The position numbers and the translations under genes were made by a program. Below, piece by piece: positions 9,501 through 19,362 of a stretch of 64,000 nt of DNA. The notes beneath the pieces were generated by a model. It ran no database searches. It had not been told where the DNA came from and saw only the letters and a program-made list of their open reading frames with translations. Every line of letters begins with the position of its first letter. Within the stretch, counting starts at the first letter, position 1. This DNA comes from Hyalangium gracile (GTDB lineage Bacteria; Myxococcota; Myxococcia; Myxococcales; Myxococcaceae): contig NZ_JAHXBG010000002.1 of the NCBI RefSeq assembly GCF_020103725.1, positions 682,001-746,000 of the forward strand. Direction: 5' to 3'.

Positions 9501-10590
9501 GCTCGGCGAGGCCCGCCAGATCGGCCAGCCAGCACGCCACCAGCGTCACCTGTCTCCGCTGGGGGGCCAGCCCGCGAGGCTCGTCCTTCCACGGCGTCAG
9601 GCTCTCCTCGATGCGCCGCAGGCGCTCGCGGACCTCCGCGATGCTGGCGATCCGCTTCGCGGGCTCCTTGACCAGCATGGCCGCCACGAGCGCATCCAGC
9701 TCCTCGGGCAGCTCCGGGGTCCGCTCGCGCATGCGGGGCACCGGCGCCTGGGAGAGCACCCGCTCGCGCAGCTCCACGAGGCTCGTCTCCATGTAGGGCG
9801 TCTCGCCGGTGAGCAGCTCGAACAGGAGGACTCCCACCGCCCAGATGTCCGTGCGCTCGTCCTGTCCCTCGCCGCTCCACTGCTCGGGCGCCATGTACGA
9901 GGGCGTCCCGGCGGAGGGCAGGTTCGGCACCGAAGGGAACGCGGTGGCGGTGAGCCAGGCCAGCCCGAAGTCCAGGAGCTTCACCTGGCCCCTGCGGGTG
10001 AGGAAGACGTTGCCGGGCTTCAAGTCCCGGTGGATGACGTGGTGCTCGTGGGCATGGGCCAGGCCCGCGACGACGCCGCCGATGATCTCCAGGGCCCGCT
10101 GGACCGAGGGCTGCTCGCGCTGCATCAGCGCCGAGAGACACTCACCCTCCAGGCACTCCATCACCAGGAATGGGACGCGCGGCTCCCAGGACGCGCCCTC
10201 CCACTCCGAGACGTCGAAGATTCGGACGATGTTCTCGTGATCCAGCTGGGCGATGGCGCGGGCCTCCTGCCGCAGCAGGGCGCTGAGCGGCACCTCGACG
10301 AGCACCTCGCGCGGGAACAGGAACTTGAGGGCCACCTCGCGCTGCAGCTCCTTGTCCCGGGCCCGGAGGACCACGCCCATGGCGCCGCCGCCGAGCCGAT
10401 CCTGGATCTCGAAGCGCTGGCCGTCCACGCCGCCCATGCGCGCTCCAGGCTCGGGGACCCGCAGCGGGACGGAGACGCGGGCCACCTGGTGCAGCAGGGA
10501 GTCATCGAGGTCGGCGTCGTCGTCGGCCTCGCTCCACGGATCCTCGGATCCGGGCGCCTGCTCGTCTGGATGCTCCTCTCCTTGATGCAT
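6523..10590 (-). CDS. Ser/Thr kinase - cyclase-like - AAA ATPase - TPR signalling protein
   Basis: 1355 residues. The kinase domain covers ~60-330: loop GGGAMG, Lys89 in VALKF, HRD at 187-189, DFG at 207-209 and APE at 234-236, all intact. A class III nucleotide-cyclase-like domain covers ~346-530, with the two metal Asp positions approximated by Asp357 (ADLAG) and Asp398 (GDEVLACFG). An AAA_16/STAND-type ATPase follows from ~550, with Walker A GEAGIGKS (580-587) and Walker B-like VLAVVEDLHWAD. The last ~450 residues are helical TPR-like repeats. No membrane segment is seen, so it is cytoplasmic. The architecture is known in myxobacteria. Its target is unknown; the sigma factor just downstream is the obvious candidate. 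Confidence 0.92.
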   Translation of the reverse strand: MHQGEEHPDEQAPGSEDPWSEADDDADLDDSLLHQVARVSVPLRVPEPGARMGGVDGQRFEIQDRLGGGAMGVVLRARDKELQREVALKFLFPREVLVEVPLSALLRQEARAIAQLDHENIVRIFDVSEWEGASWEPRVPFLVMECLEGECLSALMQREQPSVQRALEIIGGVVAGLAHAHEHHVIHRDLKPGNVFLTRRGQVKLLDFGLAWLTATAFPSVPNLPSAGTPSYMAPEQWSGEGQDERTDIWAVGVLLFELLTGETPYMETSLVELRERVLSQAPVPRMRERTPELPEELDALVAAMLVKEPAKRIASIAEVRERLRRIEESLTPWKDEPRGLAPQRRQVTLVACWLADLAGLAEHLDVEDLGELEGAFHQSCSEIIQEHGGFITTFVGDEVLACFGYPQAREEDADKAARAALYLASHLGTTIQQKLPYLPRRKLTVKVGLHTGTVVLDNLPTELRGRTSALQGEAPKIALWLAREAQPDAVCMSHTSWRLVRGAFRTEPLGQRSFQGLSGVTKLEVHQLLREKRTVSRFERTHEQGPLTPLVGREPELRRLLEEWERAREGQGAFVLLRGEAGIGKSRLVLELRERVPADSAIRLRCQCWVQFSTSAFHPIIELIQHLLRLDPEGSPQVNLRKVEGRMRAAGLPAEQVFLLASLLALPVTEGSPHLRYTPDRLKEKTLEALTTLLLKMTEEGPVLAVVEDLHWADPSTLELLGVLLTRIERSRICVFLTARPDFQHAWPRTDRLHVLTIDRLAPKLSAELVRQAASGHSLSEETIEQLVAKTDGVPLFAEEMTRMVVERGGPEAPGSESSSIPLTLSGLLLARLDRLPRRQKALAQLCAVVGRGFSHALLATLSGRNEQALEQDLFGLIQAGLLQPGDDTNEPRYQFRHALIQEAAYQSLLRRTRREYHRRIAQVMAAQFPELAETQPEMLAHHYTEAGEVEPAIRMWAKAGERASRRSANVEAISHLSQALKLLRGLPEEARRPEQELQLLVGLGLPLMQTRSVRAREVEQTYGRALELFHQVGEALPGLRVSTWGSFAYYFMRARFQVAHELAELLVDVGQRQHSGEMLSLGHRMMATNFFTWGDMPTAVAHLERALECSDVSLEQHRELAVKQWVDPRVAALAYGSVVHSVTGDEARARAYGHEALALADRIGHHHTLALALTYTALACQLRGELECAQERAERCMAISTEHRFRLWLGWSVFIKSWVLSAQGFPREALALLRANLGKWRNAGIRAGMPLFLGMLAEYHLKLGQYSQGLSAVSHALGWADALGERSYEVELHRIEGELLRALGHDAAATVSFMHALDVARRQGSHGFGRKVEAALERQLRGLGSERPTLAPH

Positions 10591-10880
10591 TCCTCTGCCC
10601 TCTGGTCCTTCCCCGAGACCCTCGGCGCAGCGTCTCGTCAGAGGTTAGGAATCCTGGTGAGGCCGAGCAACGAACCTGATCCGCGGGGCGATGCGTGCCA
10701 CCACCGGGCGCGCGAGCAGGCGGGAGCCCGCTCCAGCCCGCGCCACCCGCCAGGACAGGCAGGCTTCCGCGAGGGGGGCCACACATCCTGTTCCAGGAAC
10801 CGCACGTACCTCATCACACCGGGAGCACCCAGACTCGATCCAGACAGAACGACAACGAAGGAAGCAAGGCGGGCGACACC
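10591..10880. promoter_or_regulatory. Divergent intergenic region
   Basis: 290 bp between the leftward kinase gene and the rightward receiver gene. It should hold both promoters. I could not pick convincing -35/-10 pairs, and no inverted repeat stands out. Confidence 0.35.
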
Positions 10881-11363
10881 ATGAGCACCATCCTCCTCGT
10901 AGACGATGAACAGGAAATGCTCGACCTCTTCACCGAGGTGCTGGAGCAGATGGATCACCGGGTCCTGGGTGCTCGGGACGGGCGCGAGGCGCTCTGCATC
11001 GCGCGCGAGGCGTCGCCGGATCTCGTGGTGACCGACTGGAACATGCCGCGCATGAACGGGCTGGAGCTGTGCCACGAGCTGCACTCGGACGAGCAGCTGC
11101 GCGACATTCCCATCATCCTGCACAGCTCCGCGGGCAACCCGCGAGCTCCGGGCGTCCAGTTCGTTCCCAAGAGCTGTGCCCTGGACGAGTTCGAGAGGCT
11201 GGTGAGCCGGCTGCTCTCCAGCACCCACGCCCAGCGCAAGCTGTCATCTCACGAGCGCGAGGGATCGCGCGCGCCCCCTCTCGCCCAGACGCCCGTGCAC
11301 GCGGCGAGTCGGGCGTGCAGGTTCAACATGGAAGGCGAGGCGGCATGCTGCACGGCACACTGA
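10881..11363 (+). CDS. Stand-alone response-regulator receiver protein
   Basis: 160 residues. The CheY-like receiver domain is complete: acidic pair Asp8-Asp9 (LLVDDE), phospho-acceptor Asp52 (VVTDWNMPRMNG), the switch Ser in LHSSAG and the conserved Lys in FVPKSC. There is no output domain, only a ~45-residue polar tail with Arg/Ser. The ATG at 10881 starts the domain exactly; GGAAGCAAGGCGGG lies upstream. The 3' end overlaps the next gene by 19 bp, so the receiver is probably translated with the unknown 578-aa protein and the DyP peroxidase. It may relay a phosphate signal to a partner protein rather than to DNA. Confidence 0.9.
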   Translation: MSTILLVDDEQEMLDLFTEVLEQMDHRVLGARDGREALCIAREASPDLVVTDWNMPRMNGLELCHELHSDEQLRDIPIILHSSAGNPRAPGVQFVPKSCALDEFERLVSRLLSSTHAQRKLSSHEREGSRAPPLAQTPVHAASRACRFNMEGEAACCTAH

Positions 11364-13081
11364 CCATCGTGAAGCGGATCAGGCCCTCGAGGGTGGCGGC
11401 GCTCGAGTCGCTCCTGGGCCAGGTGGATCAGCGCATCCGCCAGGGCCAGGCGCATCCCTTCGAGGGTGTGGACGGGCTCTACTTCGGGCGCTGGGGCATC
11501 CTCGCGCCGGGCCCGGACGGAGAGCGGCTGCTGGTGATGGGCCTGGACTTCAGCGCGGAGGACGGGCGCTACCGCAGGCGGCTGGACGAGTTCCTCACGC
11601 GGTTCGTGGACACGCTCGCCGAGCGCCGCGGGGAGCCCGGAGCCCGGGCCTTCGAGGCCATCTACCGGAGCTGCGAGGGGTACCCCGCCAAGGGGCTGCG
11701 CAAGCCGACGCGGGTGCGCGAGTTCCTCCGGGCGGGCTCCGTGGACTACACGGCGCGCCACGTCGACTTCTCCTACCGGGTGGAGCCGCCCGAGGGCATG
11801 CGCCGGCTCCTGGCGCTGGGCGAGGAGATCGAGCGCTACCTGAACGCCTCCAGCCGCAGGCTGGAGGGACTGGCCCGGAGCGAAGCCCGCTGGATCGACC
11901 GGGTGCACCAGGAGCTGAACGATCGGCTCGAGTCGCTGCAGGAGCTCCGGCAGGATCCGGAGTGGCGGCGGCGCTGGGCTCGGGCGCGCTTCAGCGCGGC
12001 GCGAGCCACCCTCCTCTATCCTCCGTTCCGCTACCTCGTGGCGATGCCCGCGGTGGGCCTCTTCACCGCGCTCGGCTGGGTGGAGAAGCGGCTGCGCGGT
12101 GTGCTGCGCCGCCAGTCTCCGGAGGCAGCGCGCGTGGTGGGCCGGCACGGCGCGGCGCTGCCCCGCTACGAGCGGGAGCCCCAGGGGCAGGTGCAGAACC
12201 CGATGATCCACGTGGCCACGCTGGTGCCCGGCCTGGGCAGCCGGCTCGCCCTGTGGATGACGCTGCGGAGCGTGAACCTGCGGCTCGCGCGCTACGTGGT
12301 CGGCCTCAACCACATCCGCGCCATCCACTGCGCGCGCTGGGTGCTGCTGAAGTCGCGGCGTCCAGGGCGGGGCTCGCTCCTGCGGCCCAGGACGCGCCGG
12401 CTGCTGTTCTTCAGCAACTACGACGGCAGCTGGGAGTCGTACATCGACTCGTTCATCGACGACTCCGAGGTGCGCAACTTCCTGGTCAACATCTGGAAGG
12501 ACACGGAGGACTTCCCCCTGCGCGCGCGCGGCCGGCCCTTCCTGGAGCCCTTCAAGGGGTGGATCCACCAGAAGCAGGTGCGCACGCGCGTCTGGTACAG
12601 CACCCACCTCCACGGCCCCGGGGGGCGCATGGAGCCGGCAATCACGGACCTGCACCACCTGCTCCAGTTGAGAGGCCTGCTCGCGCGGGGGGACGTCTCC
12701 GCGCCCGACGCGCAGGAGGCGCTGCGCTCCTTCCTGTGCCGAGGTGTCTTCTCTCCCAAGCCCCACATGATGAGGGCGCGGGAGTGGCTGAGCTACATCC
12801 TGACGCGACGCGCTCCGCGAGAGCCGGGCCGCCGCCTGACGCAGTGGAGGAAGCCGAATGTTGCGATCCGAGCGCTCCCACGTACCGATGCTCCAGCGCG
12901 CCCAGCGGCTGCTGCCGCTCTTCCTGCGCAAGCGGCCACGGCCCGATCCCGGTCGGCCCCAGGCCGACATCCAGGGGATCCTGCTCCATGGGTACAAGAC
13001 CCAGGACGTGGCGTGCTTCCTGCTGTTGAGGATCGAGGATCCCGCCCGGGCCCGGAGCTGGCTGCGACAGAGCCTTCCTGA
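11345..13081 (+). CDS. Unknown protein next to DyP peroxidase; 3' end suspect
   Basis: 578 residues as read, starting at the ATG of MLHGTLTIVKR. I do not recognise a family. A helical, Arg/Glu-rich middle is followed by a hydrophobic stretch (FRYLVAMPAVGLFTALGWV) that may touch the membrane. A well-structured part contains FFSNYDGSWESYIDSFID and WYSTHLHGPGG. From about residue 505 (after LTQWRKPN) the translation turns into Ala/Pro/Arg-rich sequence that is only the shadow of the overlapping peroxidase frame. The natural end is therefore probably near 12860 and a frameshift or lost stop should be suspected. Its tight coupling to the peroxidase suggests a shared job. Confidence 0.7.
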   Translation: MLHGTLTIVKRIRPSRVAALESLLGQVDQRIRQGQAHPFEGVDGLYFGRWGILAPGPDGERLLVMGLDFSAEDGRYRRRLDEFLTRFVDTLAERRGEPGARAFEAIYRSCEGYPAKGLRKPTRVREFLRAGSVDYTARHVDFSYRVEPPEGMRRLLALGEEIERYLNASSRRLEGLARSEARWIDRVHQELNDRLESLQELRQDPEWRRRWARARFSAARATLLYPPFRYLVAMPAVGLFTALGWVEKRLRGVLRRQSPEAARVVGRHGAALPRYEREPQGQVQNPMIHVATLVPGLGSRLALWMTLRSVNLRLARYVVGLNHIRAIHCARWVLLKSRRPGRGSLLRPRTRRLLFFSNYDGSWESYIDSFIDDSEVRNFLVNIWKDTEDFPLRARGRPFLEPFKGWIHQKQVRTRVWYSTHLHGPGGRMEPAITDLHHLLQLRGLLARGDVSAPDAQEALRSFLCRGVFSPKPHMMRAREWLSYILTRRAPREPGRRLTQWRKPNVAIRALPRTDAPARPAAAAALPAQAATARSRSAPGRHPGDPAPWVQDPGRGVLPAVEDRGSRPGPELAATEPS

Positions 13082-14363
13082 GGTGACGAGCGCGGCGGAG
13101 AAGACCCCCGAGCAGCTCGCGCACTGGAGGACGAGCGTGAACCTGGCGCTGACCGGCAGCGGCCTGAAGGCGCTGGGGCTGCCCGAGGCGGCGCTGGAGA
13201 CGTTCCCCTCGGAGTTCCGCGAGGGCATGGCCGCCCGCGCGGACATCCTGGGCGATGAGCAGGAGAGCTCGCCGGAGACATGGGAGTACGGCGGCACCTC
13301 CGGCCCGGCCTCCCAGGAGGCGGTGCACCTGCTGCTGATGCTGTACGCGACCACCGAGCAGGAGCTGTCCTCGCTGCTCGCCACGCAGCGCTCGCGGCTC
13401 GAGGCGGGGGGGCTGCGGGAGCTCGCCGCGCAGCGGACCGCTCGCATCCGGGATGCCCGGGGCGGCATGGTGGAGCACTTCGGCTTCCGCGACGGCATCT
13501 CCCAGCCCGAGATCGAAGGGTTCCGCGAGTCGAAGCACGAGGGCCCAGATCACGGCGCCATCAAGCCGGGAGAGTTCCTGCTGGGCTACGAGAACGAGTA
13601 CGCGGAGAGCCCCGACGTGCCGAGCGTGCCCGCGGTCCTGGACACGACGGGAGCGCTCCCGGCACAGGCGCACCGGAGGGACTGGAAGGAGCTCGGGCGC
13701 AACGGGAGCTACCTGGTCCTGCGCAAGCTCGAGGAGAACGTGGACGCCTTCCAGCACTTCCTCGAGGCCCACAAGGAGCTGGGCGTCGGCGAGAGTGACG
13801 AGCAGAAGAAGCAGTGGCTGGCCGCCAAGCTCATGGGGCGGTGGCACAATGGCGCGCCGCTGCGGCCGGGGGAGGATGTGCCGCCCGCGGAGCCCCCGGA
13901 CGGGCGGCATGGGCACGACAACAGCTTCGGGTTCCGGGAGAACGATCTGGACGGCCATGGCTGTCCGGTGGCCTCGCACGTGCGGCGCGCCAACCCGCGG
14001 GACGCGCTGCCTCCCAGCGCGGAGCTGTCGATGCAGGTGAGCCGCCGCCACCGCATCCTGCGCCGGGGCATCACCTACTCCGACGCGAGCGGCAAGGGAG
14101 TGCTCTTCATCGCCCTCAACGCGAACATCGCCCGGCAGTTCGAGTTCCTCCAGCAGACGTGGCTGAACAACGGCAAGTTCGGCGGCCGGTATGACGAGCG
14201 CGATCCGCTCATGACGCACGGCGCGGGACAGCTGACGTTGCCGCGCCAGCCGCTCCGCCGGTGCGTGGAGGGCATCTCCCGCTTCGTCACGATGAAGGGC
14301 GGCGGCTACTTCTTCCTGCCGAGCATCCGGGCCCTGGACTTCCTGGCGCACCTGGAGCCATAG
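12858..14363 (+). CDS. DyP-type heme peroxidase
   Basis: 501 residues. The fold begins at DIQGILLHGY (37-46), the family's usual opening. The hallmark GFRDG motif is at 209-213, with catalytic Asp212. The proximal heme ligand is His374 in ASHVRRANP, and the distal Arg lies in the RRHRILRRG segment near 396-402. The C-terminal signature FIALNANIARQFEFLQQTW is typical. These enzymes oxidise dyes and phenolic compounds with H2O2. No signal peptide is seen, so it is cytoplasmic or encapsulated; no encapsulin gene is nearby. The start must lie before 12964 because the DIQG strand is essential, so the ~220-bp overlap with the preceding frame cannot be removed by moving this start. Confidence 0.93.
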   Translation: MLRSERSHVPMLQRAQRLLPLFLRKRPRPDPGRPQADIQGILLHGYKTQDVACFLLLRIEDPARARSWLRQSLPEVTSAAEKTPEQLAHWRTSVNLALTGSGLKALGLPEAALETFPSEFREGMAARADILGDEQESSPETWEYGGTSGPASQEAVHLLLMLYATTEQELSSLLATQRSRLEAGGLRELAAQRTARIRDARGGMVEHFGFRDGISQPEIEGFRESKHEGPDHGAIKPGEFLLGYENEYAESPDVPSVPAVLDTTGALPAQAHRRDWKELGRNGSYLVLRKLEENVDAFQHFLEAHKELGVGESDEQKKQWLAAKLMGRWHNGAPLRPGEDVPPAEPPDGRHGHDNSFGFRENDLDGHGCPVASHVRRANPRDALPPSAELSMQVSRRHRILRRGITYSDASGKGVLFIALNANIARQFEFLQQTWLNNGKFGGRYDERDPLMTHGAGQLTLPRQPLRRCVEGISRFVTMKGGGYFFLPSIRALDFLAHLEP

Positions 14364-14433
14364 CTTCGCGTCGAACACAGGCCACGCGCTGGTGCGAATC
14401 GACACGCCCACCCCCTCGCCCATCCACTGAGGC

Positions 14434-15288
14434 TCACTGACAGGAGTCTTCCTCGAGCCTCACCCGCACCGTCTGCGGCCACGGCGTGGAGAGCAGATCC
14501 GGCCTGCAGCTCCAGAGCCCGTCGTCCCGCACGCAGGACAGGGCGCACGGCCCCACCGTGAGGAGGCCGCACAGCGGCGCATCGTCGCAGATGCGGTCCT
14601 CCAGGAGCAGGGGCAGCCCGAGCAGCCCGCACGACTGGGGCAGCAGTCCCTCCCAGCACACGAAGACGCTGAACGCGGGCAGGAGCCCCAGCAGGGGCAC
14701 GGGCGACGAGAACAGATCGCCATAGGCGGTCGACTCGATGAGGGGGTACTCCGCGCCAAAGGACTGGCTCGCCGAGAGCGCCTCATGGCGGCCCTCCAGG
14801 AGGATGGGCACGGACGTCCCGTGGTAGTTCAGCCGCTGGACCATGCACGCCGTCACGTACCGGCGCCCCTCGACGTGAAGGGTGCTGCCGAGCCACGCCG
14901 GCGCCAGCCCCCACCACCCCGTGTACAGCTCGCCGGTGACAGGGTCCGTCACCGCCTGCTCCGGGGTGAGGGCGCACTCGACGGCGGAGCGGAGGACCTC
15001 GCGACAGTCGCTGGAGACCTGGCTGAGGGGAATGCTCGCCAACGCTCCCCCGCCCTGATCGAGCGCCTGGCCACCGAGGGCTCTCAGCGCCTGCTGCGCG
15101 CCATGGGCCCAGAAGCAGGAGGGGCGAGTGCCGTTCGCCCCGTTGGGGGGTGGACGCTCCTCTTCCGTGGCCTGCCTGCGCGACGCGAGGGGAGAGCCTG
15201 GCGCGGCCTCCGGCATCTCGGTTCCGCATCCCAGGAGGCCGGTCAGCAATGAAGCAACCCACATGAAGCGCACCTGTGAACTGAACAT
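14434..15288 (-). CDS. Putative lipoprotein, Cys-rich, unknown function
   Basis: 284 residues with a lipoprotein signal: a hydrophobic stretch ending in the lipobox LLGC with Cys21. AGAGGTGG precedes the ATG at 15288; the second ATG at 15264 is an alternative. The mature protein has roughly a dozen more Cys, several near the C-terminus (SCGLLG, RICDDAPLCG, GPCALSC), suggesting disulfide cross-linking at the cell surface. No enzyme motif was recognised. It is convergent with the peroxidase gene and lies downstream of nothing on its own strand within 115 bp, so it may be monocistronic. Confidence 0.75.
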   Translation of the reverse strand: MFSSQVRFMWVASLLTGLLGCGTEMPEAAPGSPLASRRQATEEERPPPNGANGTRPSCFWAHGAQQALRALGGQALDQGGGALASIPLSQVSSDCREVLRSAVECALTPEQAVTDPVTGELYTGWWGLAPAWLGSTLHVEGRRYVTACMVQRLNYHGTSVPILLEGRHEALSASQSFGAEYPLIESTAYGDLFSSPVPLLGLLPAFSVFVCWEGLLPQSCGLLGLPLLLEDRICDDAPLCGLLTVGPCALSCVRDDGLWSCRPDLLSTPWPQTVRVRLEEDSCQ

Positions 15289-15403
15289 GAGCCACCTCTG
15301 GCCATGGACTCAGACACGGGGGGTCGTGCCGTTCCAATGGCATTGCCATGTTGCAGTCTTTTTGAGGGCTCGGCCTCGCATCGGGGTCGCGGACCAGTGC
15401 GGA

Positions 15404-18580
<3,177 letters not shown>

Positions 18581-19029
18581 GGGGGCCTCGGACCACGGAT
18601 GACGCGACGGGACAGACGCTCGAGCTCGAGCGTCAGGGCCACGTTACGCGCCCTCCGTCACCGCTTCCTATAGCGCCGCGGGATGAGATCCGCCGTTCGG
18701 AGAGGGGGGAGGGTTACCGCCACCCCAGCTTCGTTCCATGGACACATCCGCTCGTGTCTCGACTCATCTGGGGTGCCCGCAAGATCGCCAGGCTCACTTC
18801 GATGAAAGGACGTGGAATGGACTTCCGATCAAGAGGCGCCTGAGACCTACGCTTGGGCGCCTGTGCGCCCACCCGCTGTGCCTGGCACGGGCCTCCCCAA
18901 CAGCGGGCAGCCAGGGCAGGTTCGCCCCAAGCCCCTGCCGCGGAGCCCTCACAAGCGCGTGTTACCGCCCACCCGGGAGCCGGGACTCTGGGCCGGAGAC
19001 GCTCCTCGGGCCTCACAGGAACCGGAGGT
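18581..19029. other. Spacer without a supported gene
   Basis: About 450 bp between the kinase start and the gene remnant at 19030. It must contain the kinase promoter on the minus strand. Open frames here give no recognisable protein. It may include the eroded 5' half of the remnant that follows. Confidence 0.4.
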
Positions 19030-19326
19030 GTTCCGCCCCGGGGGCTCCCAGCGCTCAACCTTCCCAAGCACCTCCGCTCGCCTGAGATCCCCCACTATCT
19101 CGGGTGGCTGAACTACTGGTCGGCAGCCACCGCGCAGACCCTCGGGTTCCCGGACCCTGCCCGCGACGAGGAGCTCCTCTCGCGGGCGTGGCGCACTGCG
19201 ACGGGCGGGTGGGTCGTTCGGCTCACGGAGACGCCGCTCGATCTCGACGACCCCTCGCACCTGGAAGCGCTCCTGCGCGCCTACGAGCGCTTCCCGGAGA
19301 TTGGCGGGCGCGCGCCCCCTCGATGA
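19030..19326 (+). pseudogene. 5'-truncated remnant, probably DUF5953 family
   Basis: From about 19030 the frame reads RGLPALNLPKHLRSPEI, then HYLGWLNYWSAATAQTLGFP, TGGWVVRLTETPLDLDDPSH and ends in AYERFPEIGGR. From memory this is the conserved C-terminal ~95 residues of a myxobacterial family annotated DUF5953, normally around 220-250 residues. The frame stays open upstream, but the residues there are Arg/Pro-rich shadow-like sequence and the family's N-terminal half is missing. I infer a 5'-truncated pseudogene. The family name is recalled, not checked. Confidence 0.6.
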
Positions 19327-19362
19327 ATCACCGGGCCCGAGGCAGAGGGGGGCCGACCCGGG

